Part shown: positions 9,368-20,044 of the stretch, piece after piece | Layout of the letters: each line of letters begins with the position of its first letter | Numbering within the stretch: the first letter of the stretch is position 1 | Made by a program: the position numbers and the translations under genes | Notes under the pieces: generated by a model | What the model was told of the DNA's origin: nothing | The model's database searches: none | Seen by the model: only the letters and a program-made list of their open reading frames with translations | DNA from: Luteibacter sp. UNCMF331Sha3.1 | Lineage (GTDB): Bacteria; Pseudomonadota; Gammaproteobacteria; Xanthomonadales; Rhodanobacteraceae | Assembly: GCF_900109915.1 (NCBI RefSeq) | Contig: NZ_FOBU01000002.1 | Location: 1,009,170-1,073,169, forward strand | Reading direction: 5' to 3' | Length of the DNA stretch: 64,000 nucleotides

Positions 9368-10162
9368 ATGACCCGTCCCATCCGTCTCGTCATCAGCGGC
9401 GCTTCCGGCCGCATGGGCATCGCCTTGCTCGACCTGGTGCGCGACGACGAACGCTTCGACCTCGTGCAGGCCGTCGTCTCGCCGGGCTCGGCGCGACTCG
9501 GCAAGGCGGCCTATGGCGACGTCTCCGCGCTGCGTTTCTCCGACTGGAGCGAAGCGACCGCCGCGGACGTGGTCATCGATTTCAGTGGCCCCGAAGGCCT
9601 CGACAGCGCGCTCGCGTACTGCGAGGCGAACGGTGCCGCGCTCGTCACCGGCACCACCGGTCTGTCCCCGGAACTCGAAGATCGCCTCGGCAAGGCGGCC
9701 GAACGCAGCCCGGTGCTGCGCGCCGCCAACTTCAGCCTCGGCGTGGCGGTGCTGACGCGCCTGCTTCGCGAAGCCGCCGCGGCGCTGCCAGGGTGGGACC
9801 TCGACATCGTCGAAGCGCACCACGGTCGCAAGGAAGACGCGCCGTCGGGCACCGCGCTGGCCCTCGGGCACGCCGCCGCCGCCGGCCGTGGCGCGTCCCT
9901 CGACGAGCTCGCGGTGTACGCGCGCGAAGGGCGTCCTGGCGCGCGCAAGAGCGGCACGATCGGCTTCGCCGTCGTTCGCGGCGGCGACATCGTCGGAGAG
10001 CACCAGGCGCTGCTCATGGGGCAGGGCGAGCGCATCGAACTCGGCCACCGGGCGACGGATCGTTCGATCTTCGCGCGCGGCGCGCTGGAAGCGGCGGCGT
10101 GGATCGCCGGTCGCGCCCCGGGCGCGTGGACCATCGAGGACGTGATCGCCGCGAAGGTCTGA
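9368..10162 (+). CDS. dapB: 4-hydroxy-tetrahydrodipicolinate reductase
   Basis: NAD(P)H-dependent enzyme of the diaminopimelate/lysine pathway, 264 residues. The Rossmann nucleotide motif GASGRMG is at 11-17. The catalytic region EAHHGRKEDAPSGTAL carries His151/His152 and Lys155, and the C-terminus has GHRATDRSIFARGALEAA. An upstream open frame reaches 9338, but MTRPIRLVISGASG at 9368 is the family start. It is flanked by REP-like repeats on both sides. Confidence 0.96.
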   Translation: MTRPIRLVISGASGRMGIALLDLVRDDERFDLVQAVVSPGSARLGKAAYGDVSALRFSDWSEATAADVVIDFSGPEGLDSALAYCEANGAALVTGTTGLSPELEDRLGKAAERSPVLRAANFSLGVAVLTRLLREAAAALPGWDLDIVEAHHGRKEDAPSGTALALGHAAAAGRGASLDELAVYAREGRPGARKSGTIGFAVVRGGDIVGEHQALLMGQGERIELGHRATDRSIFARGALEAAAWIAGRAPGAWTIEDVIAAKV

Positions 10163-10170
10163 CACTTTTC

Positions 10171-10239
10171 GGTGGGGGCGAGCCTGCTGGCGATGCGTGC
10201 CTGCCGCAAGCATCCTTCGCCAGCAGGCTGGCTCCCACC
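10171..10239. repeat. REP-like inverted repeat after dapB
   Basis: The left arm GGTGGGGGCGAGCCTGCTGGCGA has two changes from the family; the right arm TCGCCAGCAGGCTGGCTCCCACC is canonical. The paired copies start 8 bases after the dapB stop and lie just before the riboswitch. Confidence 0.8.
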
Positions 10240-10269
10240 ACGATCTCGAACCCATGTTAAGATGCGCCC

Positions 10270-10412
10270 CGAAGTCATTGGGGAGTAGCCATCCTCGTTC
10301 CCCCTGAGGAGTTCGCGTCAACAGACTTGGCGGTCTCACGACCCCATGGCGCGAACGGCAGCGACGCACGGATCGTGCGTCGCCCGCCCGGCGAGACCTT
10401 TGGCCATCGACA
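10270..10412 (+). ncRNA. yybP-ykoY (Mn2+) riboswitch
   Basis: The two diagnostic metal-binding loops of the yybP-ykoY family are present: GGGGAGTAGCC at 10280-10290 and GTCAACAGACTTGG at 10317-10330. They sit in the expected junction. A short P2 is TCCTC/GAGGA. A perfect P3, TTCGCG (10312-10317)/CGCGAA (10350-10355), encloses a GGTC/GACC stem. A perfect 9-bp P4 is GCGACGCAC/GTGCGTCGC (10361-10383). The 3' strand ACCTTTGG at 10396-10403 closes the fold. The family senses Mn2+ and typically controls metal exporters. The next gene, a cation/Ca2+ exchanger-family protein, fits. The assignment rests on motif and fold recognition, not a covariance-model score. Confidence 0.88.
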
Positions 10413-10473
10413 TGCTCACCCGGGCCGGGCGAGCCGTGTCGTTGTGCCATCGGTTCTGCGCGCTCGCCCGGCC
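10385..10473 (+). promoter_or_regulatory. switching helices of the riboswitch
   Basis: GGCCGGGCGAGC (10423-10434) pairs perfectly over 12 bp with GCTCGCCCGGCC (10462-10473), ending 14 bases before the exporter ATG. CGCCCGGC (10385-10392), inside the aptamer's 3' side, can instead pair with GCCGGGCG (10425-10432). The two helices are mutually exclusive. Metal binding could therefore free or mask the start region. There is no U-run, so translational or Rho-linked control is more likely than intrinsic termination. Confidence 0.6.
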
Positions 10474-10487
10474 TGAAAGCTCCAGAC

Positions 10488-11495
10488 ATGCTGCTGACGT
10501 GTTTCCTGTTCCTGGTGTCCGCGGGAGCCATTTATTTCGCCTGCGAATACTTCGTCAACGGGGTGGAATGGTTCGGGCGAAAGCTCAGCCTCGGTGCCAC
10601 CACCACCGGCACCGTGCTCGCCGCGTTCGGCACCGCGTTGCCCGAGAGTGCCGTCACCTTCGTCGCCGTCATCTTCGGCAAGACGCCCGAGGCGCGCGAC
10701 ATCGGCGTCGGTGCGGCGCTGGGCGGGCCGCTCGTGCTCGCCACCATCGCCTATGCGGTGGTCGGAATCGCCTTGTATCTCGGTCGCAAACGCCTGAAAC
10801 GGCAGGACACGCGCGTGCGCGTGGACAATCGGCGCCTCGCTCGCGACCAGTCCTGGTTCCTCGGCATCTTCGTGGTGAAGGTGGGGCTCGGTCTCGTCGC
10901 GTTCGCCTGGAAACCGTGGCTGGGCGTGCTGTTCCTCGCGGCCTACGCGTTCTACGTCTGGCGGGAAATGCGCGACGACACCAGCGGCCCGGACGACGAA
11001 GAGCTCGAGCCGCTCACCTTCCGTCGACACGAAGCCAATCCGGCGATGGGCTGGGTCGTCCTGCAGACGGGTCTCGCGTTGCTGGTCATCGCCATCGCTT
11101 CGCGCACCTTCGTCTGGCAGCTGGAAGCGCTCGGTACGCATTTCGCGATGTCGCCGCACCTTATCGCGCTGGTGCTCAGCCCGGTGGCCACGGAGCTGCC
11201 GGAGACGGTCAACGCGTTGATCTGGGTGCGACAAGGCAAGGAACGCCTCGCGCTGGCCAACATCTCGGGGGCCATGATGATCCAGGCCACCATCCCGAGC
11301 TCGCTGGCGCTGTTCGCCACGCCGTGGCTCTTCGATACGCCGCTGATCGTCGCCGGCCTGATCACGATGGTCGCCGTGGTGGCGCTCTGGGCGATGTTCC
11401 GCCGCGGTTCGGTCGAAGCCCGCTGGCTGATGCCGATCGGGCTGCTCTATGGCGTGTTCGCGGTGTTCGTGGGGTGGTATTTCGGCACTGCCTGA
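10488..11495 (+). CDS. cation/Ca2+ exchanger-family (CaCA) exporter
   Basis: Integral membrane antiporter of the sodium/calcium exchanger superfamily (YrbG-like), 335 residues with about ten predicted transmembrane helices in two halves. The two alpha-repeat motifs are visible: TVLAAFGTALPESAVTF (about 43-59) and LSPVATELPETVNALIW (about 228-244). The halves are joined by an acidic cytoplasmic loop (SGPDDEELEPL). The upstream yybP-ykoY riboswitch suggests the exported ion is Mn2+ or that the gene responds to Mn2+. Substrate specificity is inferred from this context and is not proved by the protein. Confidence 0.9.
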   Translation: MLLTCFLFLVSAGAIYFACEYFVNGVEWFGRKLSLGATTTGTVLAAFGTALPESAVTFVAVIFGKTPEARDIGVGAALGGPLVLATIAYAVVGIALYLGRKRLKRQDTRVRVDNRRLARDQSWFLGIFVVKVGLGLVAFAWKPWLGVLFLAAYAFYVWREMRDDTSGPDDEELEPLTFRRHEANPAMGWVVLQTGLALLVIAIASRTFVWQLEALGTHFAMSPHLIALVLSPVATELPETVNALIWVRQGKERLALANISGAMMIQATIPSSLALFATPWLFDTPLIVAGLITMVAVVALWAMFRRGSVEARWLMPIGLLYGVFAVFVGWYFGTA

Positions 11496-11511
11496 GCGCC
11501 GTCGCGGGCCC

Positions 11512-11610
11512 TTCGCCAGCAGGCTGGCTCCCACCCGAAGTCAGGCCCTTTCCCGAAGTCGGGTTGGCTCCCGGCAGGAGGCGGCCTGGTGGGAGCCAGC
11601 CTGCTGGCGA
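11512..11610. repeat. REP-like pair, inverted arrangement
   Basis: Here the order of arms is swapped relative to the other pairs. TCGCCAGCAGGCTGGCTCCCACC comes first (from 11513), then GGTGGGAGCCAGCCTGCTGGCGA (11588-11610), with about 50 bases between. It lies between the convergent CaCA exporter and the 2-oxoglutarate oxygenase, so it may serve both 3' ends. Confidence 0.75.
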
Positions 11611-11640
11611 ACCCGCGGGAGCGGGCCAGCCGCCGAAGCC

Positions 11641-12324
11641 TCAATCCGGATGCGAGGCGTTCCGGTCCCGGTCGGCGCCGACCTTGCGATCCAGCTTGCC
11701 GAAGATCTTCTTGAACACCCGCGAGAACTTGCCGCGCTTGGTCTTGCGGGCCTTCTCCTCCTCGGACGTGAGCCAGGCGACCTGGATCACGCGACGCTCG
11801 CCTTCGTATGGCAGGTGGCCGTGGAACGAATTCTCTGCGCGGCGGAACACGGCGAACTCGCCGTAGAGCGGCTTCAACTCGGGTGCGACGATGTCGTCGA
11901 TGTCGTTGATCGACTTCAGGAAACGCAGGCAGCCGTCACTGGTGTCGGGCCACATCGGGTTGAGGTAGATCAACGCCGTGGCGATCTTGGACTTGCTGTC
12001 GGTGTGGATCGTGCCGTGGCGGCGATTGAGCAGGCGGCACAGCGTGACCAGCGTCGGGTAGTTCTCGAGGCCGGGAATGCCCAGGTGACGGCCGATGGCC
12101 GCGGAAAACTCCCGGGAAGTCATCTGTTCGACGAGTTCGTTGACCGACGGGCCGCAGTCGCTGGCGTCGTAGGGGAAGAACCCCGCGCTGCTGTACTGCG
12201 GGAAGTCCCGGTCCAGCTCGCCGCGGGCGTCGTCCGGCAGCTGGCCGTGGGCGATCATGAACGAAAACGGCTCGTGCCTGATGTCGGTATCGGGACGTTC
12301 CAGGCGGGCGGGGTCGAGCAGCAT
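11641..12324 (-). CDS. 2-oxoglutarate/Fe(II) oxygenase-like protein
   Basis: Cytosolic protein of 227 residues with the prolyl-4-hydroxylase-like double-stranded beta-helix pattern. The metal-binding HxD is His107-x-Asp109 (IHTDS), the distal His is 168 (SFHGH), and an Arg near 178 (ERRVI) could bind 2-oxoglutarate. A basic tail follows (KARKTKRGKFSRVFKKIFG). The start at 12324 (MLLDPARLERP) is preferred because upstream codons are Arg-rich and unlike the family. The substrate is unknown. It is convergent with the CaCA exporter and divergent from carA. Confidence 0.78.
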   Translation of the reverse strand: MLLDPARLERPDTDIRHEPFSFMIAHGQLPDDARGELDRDFPQYSSAGFFPYDASDCGPSVNELVEQMTSREFSAAIGRHLGIPGLENYPTLVTLCRLLNRRHGTIHTDSKSKIATALIYLNPMWPDTSDGCLRFLKSINDIDDIVAPELKPLYGEFAVFRRAENSFHGHLPYEGERRVIQVAWLTSEEEKARKTKRGKFSRVFKKIFGKLDRKVGADRDRNASHPD

Positions 12325-12483
12325 GCGGGCGGTTCTCGGATAGGTACCTCGGCGCGCATTGTATCGCGCCCGGCGACATTCCCCGCGTCCCATGAAAACG
12401 CGACCCGTTCATCGTTTTCCGGTGGACAGAACGCCTCTTCGCACCTATCATTCTTACCCGCCCTACGATTCCTTATCCCCAAG

Positions 12484-12518
12484 GCCCACGAGCCGCTTCA
12501 CGCTGGCTTGCGGGCTTT
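12484..12518 (+). promoter_or_regulatory. possible leader hairpin of carA
   Basis: GCCCACGAGCC (12484-12494) and GGCTTGCGGGC (12505-12515) form an 11-position stem with one A-C mismatch and one G-T pair, followed by TTT and 24 bases before carA. It might be a pyrimidine- or arginine-linked attenuator. The U-run is short, and I see no leader peptide I would defend. Confidence 0.3.
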
Positions 12519-12542
12519 GCTGCACCTGAAGGCGGCCATCCC

Positions 12543-13685
12543 ATGCGTACTCCTGCTCTGCTTGCTCTCGAAGACGGCAGCGTTTTTCACGGCCACGCGG
12601 TCGGTGCCCGCGGTGAGACGGTTGGCGAGGTGGTGTTCAACACCGCCATGACCGGTTACCAGGAAATCCTGACAGACCCGTCGTATTCCCGCCAGATCGT
12701 CACCCTGACGTACCCCCACATCGGCAACACCGGCACCAACGACGTCGACGTCGAAGCCGACCGCGTCCACGCGGCCGGCCTGATCGTGCGCGACGTGCCG
12801 CGCCTGGCCAGCAACTGGCGCAGCGTCGAGCCGCTGCCGCAGTATCTCGAGCGCCACGGTGTCGTCGCGATCGCGGGCATCGACACGCGTCGCCTGACGC
12901 GCATCCTGCGCGAGAAGGGCGCCCTCAACGGCTGCATCGTCGCGGGCGACGCCATCGACGTCGACGCGGCGGTGGCAAAGGCGAAGGGCTTCCCGGGCCT
13001 CAACGGCATGGATCTGGCGAAGGTCGTCAGCACCACGAAGACCTACCAGTGGAGCGAGGGCGTCTACGACCTCGACAAGCAGGCGTTCTACAACGCGCCG
13101 AAGAAGTTCCGCGTGGTCGCGTACGACTACGGCGTGAAGCAGAACATCCTGCGCCTGCTCGCCGGCCGCGGCGTCGACATCACGGTGGTACCGGCACAGA
13201 CGCTCGCCGCCGACGTGCTCGCGATGAATCCCGACGGCATCTTCCTCGCCAACGGCCCGGGCGACCCGGCAGCGTGCGACTACGCCATCGAGGCGACGAA
13301 GCAGATCCTCGACACGAAGATCCCCGTCTTCGGCATCTGCCTCGGGCACCAGATCATGGCGCTGGCCATCGGCGCGAAGACGCTGAAGATGAAGTTCGGC
13401 CACCACGGCGCGAACCACCCGGTGAAGGATCACGACACCGGCCGCGTGCTGATCAGTTCGCAGAACCACGGTTTCGCGGTCGATCCGGCCACGCTGCCGG
13501 GCAACGTGCGCGTGACGCATACCTCGCTGTTCGACGGCTCGCTGCAGGGCTTCGCCCTGACGGACCGCCCGGCCTTCTGCTTCCAGGGTCACCCGGAAGC
13601 GAGCCCGGGCCCCGAGGACGTCGGCTACCTGTTCGACCAGTTCATTGCCGCGATGGAAGAGGGCAAGGCGAAGAAAGCGTCCTGA
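12543..13685 (+). CDS. carA: carbamoyl-phosphate synthase small subunit
   Basis: Glutaminase subunit that feeds ammonia to CarB for arginine and pyrimidine synthesis, 380 residues. The N-terminal CPSase domain is at about 5-140. A class I glutamine amidotransferase domain follows with the nucleophile Cys266 in FGICLGHQ, and His350 and Glu352 in [11 protein letters not shown] complete the triad. It is followed by carB after 49 bp and is probably cotranscribed. Confidence 0.97.
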   Translation: MRTPALLALEDGSVFHGHAVGARGETVGEVVFNTAMTGYQEILTDPSYSRQIVTLTYPHIGNTGTNDVDVEADRVHAAGLIVRDVPRLASNWRSVEPLPQYLERHGVVAIAGIDTRRLTRILREKGALNGCIVAGDAIDVDAAVAKAKGFPGLNGMDLAKVVSTTKTYQWSEGVYDLDKQAFYNAPKKFRVVAYDYGVKQNILRLLAGRGVDITVVPAQTLAADVLAMNPDGIFLANGPGDPAACDYAIEATKQILDTKIPVFGICLGHQIMALAIGAKTLKMKFGHHGANHPVKDHDTGRVLISSQNHGFAVDPATLPGNVRVTHTSLFDGSLQGFALTDRPAFCFQGHPEASPGPEDVGYLFDQFIAAMEEGKAKKAS

Positions 13686-13734
13686 CGCCGACCGCCGCCC
13701 ACCCACCATCCGCCAACGTTTAGCGAGAGAAACC

Positions 13735-16958
<3,224 letters not shown>

Positions 16959-16962
<4 letters not shown>

Positions 16963-17441
16963 GCGCAACCCGTCCTCCGATGACCCAGAAGGGTGCCGAT
17001 CGCCTGCGCGACGAACTCGAGTACCTGAAGCGCGTGAAGCGTCCGGAGATCGTGGCGGCCGTGGCGGAAGCCCGGGCGCATGGCGATCTGAAGGAAAACG
17101 CCGAGTACCACGCGGCGCGCGAGATGCACGGCTTCAACGAGGGTCGCATCAACGAGCTCGAAGCGGCGTTGTCGAACTCCGAGGTGATCGACACCGAGCG
17201 CCTGACGGTCGGTTCGCGTATCGTCTTCGGCGCGATCGTCGAGCTGGTGGACCTCGATAGCGAAGCCGAGGTCACCTATCAGATCGTGGGCGACCTCGAG
17301 GCCGACATCAAGCAGAACCTCATCGCCGTCTCCTCGCCGATCGCGCGCGCGCTGATCGGCAAGAACGAAGGCGACGAGTTCGATTTCACGGCCCCCAATG
17401 GCGTGAAGACGTACGAGATCAAGAGCGTGCGCTACCGTTGA
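16959..17441 (+). CDS. greA: transcription elongation factor GreA
   Basis: Cleavage factor that rescues backtracked RNA polymerase, 160 residues. The N-terminal coiled-coil hairpin (about 5-78) carries the acidic tip ([15 protein letters not shown]), and the C-terminal FKBP-like domain ends with [16 protein letters not shown]. The ATG overlaps the carB stop as ATGA, implying translational coupling and an operon carA-carB-greA, common in proteobacteria. Confidence 0.96.
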
Positions 17442-17450
17442 TCGCAAGCC

Positions 17451-17530
17451 GGTGGGAGCCAGCAGGCTGGCTCCCACCCGTTAGCTGCAGCCTGGCTCTT
17501 GTGGGAGCCGGCTTGCCGGCGAACCCGCGG
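17451..17530. repeat. REP-like palindromes after greA
   Basis: A compact palindrome GGTGGGAGCCAGC-AG-GCTGGCTCCCACC occupies 17451-17478. A second element, GTGGGAGCCGGCTTGCCGGCGA, of a related subfamily lies at 17501-17522. They fill the gap between convergent greA and the ECF41 sigma gene and may end both transcripts. Confidence 0.75.
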
Positions 17531-17557
17531 CAGCGGGCAATCTCGCCACACTGTCTA

Positions 17558-18451
17558 TCACGAAACCCGGTCGAACCCCTGCACGCCCTGCACGATGCGC
17601 TCCAGCTTGTCCGGATTGCGCTGCACGTGGATGTGGTGGATCTTCTCCCCATCCGTGACATAGGTCTGCGCCGACTCGAGCTCGCCGTCGATGAAGCGCA
17701 GCAACGACCACTCGCCGTTGATCCGCACGACGCGCACGTCGACACCTTCGCCATAACGCAGGTGCGCCGCATAGAAGAGCTGCGCGATGCGCTGCCCGCC
17801 GAGCAGCGGTTTCGGGAAACTCGTGACCTTGCCGCCACCGTCGCCCGACAGGTCGGCGTCCACGGCGAGCATGGAACGGATCGCGTAGAAATCGCCCTTG
17901 GCCATGGCGTCGGCGAATCGCCGCATCAGGGCGAGGTGCTGCTCGCACGGTACGCGCTGACGCGCGCGCTCGTTCCGTAGCTGATCCTTCGCGCGGTGCA
18001 CCAGCTGCCGGCAGGCGGCCTCGCTCTTGCCGATGGTCTCGGCGATCTCGGGATAGTCGACATCGAAGACCTCGCGAAGCAGGAACGCCGCGCGCGCCTC
18101 CGGCGACAGCCGCTCGAGCAACAGCAGGAATGCCACGGACACGTCGTCCGCCAGCTCCTGGATGTCCTCGGGGGAGGCACCTTCATCGGTCAGCACCGGC
18201 TCGGGGAGCCAGATGCCGACGTAGTCCTCGCGGCGCGCCTTCGCGGCGCGCAGCCGGTCGATCGACCGCCGCGTGGTCGCGGCGACGAGCCACGCCTCGG
18301 CATTGTCGATGGCGTCCTGGCAGGCGCCGTTCCAGCTCAGCCAGATATCCTGCACCACGTCTTCCGCTTCGGCGACGGAGCCGAGCATGCGATAGGCGAT
18401 GCCGTGCAGACGGGGCCGCAGGGCGGAGAACGTGGTCGTGGCGTCGGTCAT
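17558..18451 (-). CDS. sigJ: ECF41-family sigma factor (SigJ type)
   Basis: Extracytoplasmic-function sigma factor with a fused C-terminal regulatory domain, 297 residues. Region 2 is at about 10-75 (AYRMLGSVAEAEDVVQDIWL) and region 4 at about 105-160. The three ECF41 hallmarks are visible: WLPEP in the linker (81-85), DGGGK (204-208), and NPDKL near the C-terminus, in a SnoaL-like extension. ECF41 sigmas have no separate anti-sigma; the extension controls activity. Neighbouring carboxymuconolactone decarboxylase-like and NmrA-like genes match the usual ECF41 context. The start at 18451 is chosen because a matching promoter ends 9 bases before it; in-frame ATGs lie upstream at 18457 and beyond. 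Confidence 0.92.
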   Translation of the reverse strand: MTDATTTFSALRPRLHGIAYRMLGSVAEAEDVVQDIWLSWNGACQDAIDNAEAWLVAATTRRSIDRLRAAKARREDYVGIWLPEPVLTDEGASPEDIQELADDVSVAFLLLLERLSPEARAAFLLREVFDVDYPEIAETIGKSEAACRQLVHRAKDQLRNERARQRVPCEQHLALMRRFADAMAKGDFYAIRSMLAVDADLSGDGGGKVTSFPKPLLGGQRIAQLFYAAHLRYGEGVDVRVVRINGEWSLLRFIDGELESAQTYVTDGEKIHHIHVQRNPDKLERIVQGVQGFDRVS

Positions 18452-18460
18452 TCCCATCAA

Positions 18461-18487
18461 GACGATCATGACGGGCGTTTTGTGACG
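18461..18487 (-). promoter_or_regulatory. ECF41-type promoter of the sigma gene
   Basis: On the minus strand CGTCACA (18487-18481), a 16-base spacer and CGTC (18464-18461) match the known ECF41 target promoter (TGTCACA ... CGTC) except for the first base. It sits directly before the sigma gene, implying autoregulation. Only 9 bases separate the -10 element from ATG 18451, so the transcript would be leaderless or nearly so. Confidence 0.72.
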
Positions 18488-18544
18488 GGTCTTGTGGAAA
18501 AACGGCAAGACAGGCCGATCGTCCTGTCGCAGCGACCCCGCTCA

Positions 18545-18572
18545 TGCAGGAGCCGCCATAGCGGCTCCTGCA
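18545..18572. repeat. perfect palindrome TGCAGGAGCCGC
   Basis: TGCAGGAGCCGC-CATA-GCGGCTCCTGCA, a 12-bp perfect stem between the cupin gene stop and the sigma gene. It belongs to a different repeat family from the GTGGGAGCC elements and may end the decarboxylase-cupin transcript. Confidence 0.65.
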
Positions 18573-18596
18573 GAAAGCAACGGGCGGCAACCGGAG

Positions 18597-19055
18597 TCAG
18601 TGACCCGGCATCGCGACCGGTGCGCCCTTGTCGTCCGTCGGCGTCAGGATCGGTGCGCCCTTGTCCTTCAGCAGGAACACCACGAACTTCGCCGGCTTCG
18701 TCTTGCTGGCGTTGCGGCCGACCGTGTGCACGTCGTCGGGGCCTTCGTAGTACGTGTCGCCCGGGTTGAGCGTCTTGTCGGGCTGGCCCTTCACGCCCAT
18801 GACGATCTGGCCCGAGATCACGTAGACCACGGTCTGGGCGTAGTGCTTGTGCACGGGATCCACGGCACCGGGCGGGTAGTCGACGGTGATCAGCGTGATC
18901 TCTTTGTTCGGGTTATCGGCAACGGCTTTCGTGAAAAGCTCGTTGACCTTGGCCATCGGGGCGCCGCCGTTGCCGCCGTGGTCGGCACCATGGGCGAAGG
19001 CCGCCGGAGCCATTGCCAGGCCAAGGATCGCAGCCAGTGTCGTCATCTTCTTCAT
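18597..19055 (-). CDS. secreted cupin-domain protein
   Basis: 152 residues with a signal peptide (MKKMTTLAAILGLAMAPAAFA, cleavage before HGADHGG). A single cupin barrel follows, with metal-ligand candidates in VDPVHKHYAQTV and a second motif around DVHTVGRN. The His-rich mature N-terminus (HGADHGG) could bind metal. It starts 27 bp after the upstream decarboxylase-like gene and has a GGAGAA ribosome site, so the two are probably one operon. The reaction is unknown; periplasmic cupins next to ECF41 genes are plausible detoxification proteins. Confidence 0.8.
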   Translation of the reverse strand: MKKMTTLAAILGLAMAPAAFAHGADHGGNGGAPMAKVNELFTKAVADNPNKEITLITVDYPPGAVDPVHKHYAQTVVYVISGQIVMGVKGQPDKTLNPGDTYYEGPDDVHTVGRNASKTKPAKFVVFLLKDKGAPILTPTDDKGAPVAMPGH

Positions 19056-19082
19056 GGTCGATTCTCCAGTCAGGGCGGGCGG

Positions 19083-19610
19083 TTACGAAAGGTTAGCCTT
19101 GTCGAGGTGCCATTCCTTGTCGAAAGCGCCCGGCACGGGGCGGAACGCGACGTTCACGCGGTTCCAGGCGTTGATGATCATGATCGACCAGGTCAGCTCG
19201 GCGATTTCCTTCTCCGACAGCTGGCCGCGCACGCGCTGGTAGATGTCGTCCGGCACGCCGGCCGCCGGGATGTGCGTGAGTACTTCCGTCCATGCGAGGG
19301 CGGCGCGTTCCTTCGGCACGAACATGTTGGACTCCCGCCACGTCGCGATGTGGTGGAGGCGCAGGGCGCGCTCGCCGTGGATGGTCGCCTGCTTCACGTG
19401 CATGTCGACGCAGAAGCTGCAGCCGTTCAGCTGCGAGGCGCGGATCTTCACGAGGTCGTGGATGGTCTCGCCGAGCGAGGTCTTCGCATCGAGCATGCTG
19501 AGTTCCATGAGCTTCTTCGTGAGCTCCGGCGTCTCTTTCATGTAGTCGATGCGGGTGACCGGAGCGACGGGTTGCTGCGCGGCGTCGGCCGGGGCGGTCT
19601 GCGTATTCAT
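19083..19610 (-). CDS. carboxymuconolactone decarboxylase/AhpD-like protein
   Basis: 175 residues. The AhpD-like redox motif Cys64-Ser-Phe-Cys67 with His71 (CSFCVDMH) suggests a thiol peroxidase or alkylhydroperoxidase-like role. The helical fold is otherwise typical of YnjA/AhpD proteins (LVKIRASQLNGCSFC, AALAWTEVLTHI). Start at ATG 19610 with a GAGGAT site; an upstream in-frame ATG is less likely. This protein class is the C of the COE (carboxymuconolactone decarboxylase, oxidoreductase, epimerase) genes classically controlled by ECF41 sigmas. I could not find an ECF41 box directly upstream on this strand. Confidence 0.87.
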   Translation of the reverse strand: MNTQTAPADAAQQPVAPVTRIDYMKETPELTKKLMELSMLDAKTSLGETIHDLVKIRASQLNGCSFCVDMHVKQATIHGERALRLHHIATWRESNMFVPKERAALAWTEVLTHIPAAGVPDDIYQRVRGQLSEKEIAELTWSIMIINAWNRVNVAFRPVPGAFDKEWHLDKANLS

Positions 19611-19741
19611 GGCGGGGATCCTCTCGTGGGCGATGCGTGGTCCGCCGTGTGGCGGGACGTCCACAAGCTAGGTCGCCGGCCACGACGGCGGTAGGTCCGC
19701 GAGCGTGATCACGGTGTTGCGCAACGCGCACCAATGCCACG

Positions 19742-19768
19742 CGTCACAAACGGACAGGCTGGCGCGTC
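19742..19768 (+). promoter_or_regulatory. second ECF41-type promoter
   Basis: CGTCACA (19742-19748), 16-base spacer, CGTC (19765-19768): identical boxes and spacing to the promoter of the sigma gene itself, and both -35 boxes are followed by AA. It points into the mini-sigma/LysR/NmrA/OsmC genes and ends 8 bases before ATG 19777. Confidence 0.7.
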
Positions 19769-19776
19769 TGTTGGAT

Positions 19777-20040
19777 ATGGAGCCGATGCATTCCACCTAC
19801 GAGCGACTGCGCAGTCGATGGGCCGCCGAGCGGCAGCCGGATCAGGCCGTCTGGCTCGGGCTCCTCGACGCGCTCGACCAGCTGCCGGCGGACGCGCGCC
19901 TGGCGGTGCTGCTCAGCGATGTCTTCGAAACCAGTATCGACGTCGTCGCGTCCCTGCTCAACCGCGATACGGAAGCCTGCCGTCGGCTGGTCGACGACGC
20001 GCACGCACGTATCCACGCGCACGCTGCGATGAGGAAGTAA
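19777..20040 (+). CDS. sigma region-4-only mini protein
   Basis: 87 residues that align with only the region-4 part of the ECF41 sigma encoded at 17558-18451. The frames LLDALDQLPADARLAVLLSDVF and EACRRLVDDAH parallel LLERLSPEARAAFLLREVF and AACRQLVHRAK. Region 2 and the regulatory C-terminus are missing. It could be a decayed second sigma gene or a functional competitor/co-regulator. Its reading frame is intact, it has an ECF41-type promoter, and its stop is 4 bases before the LysR start, which favours a real gene. ATG 19786 is an alternative start. Confidence 0.6.
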   Translation: MEPMHSTYERLRSRWAAERQPDQAVWLGLLDALDQLPADARLAVLLSDVFETSIDVVASLLNRDTEACRRLVDDAHARIHAHAAMRK

Positions 20041-20044
20041 CCCC

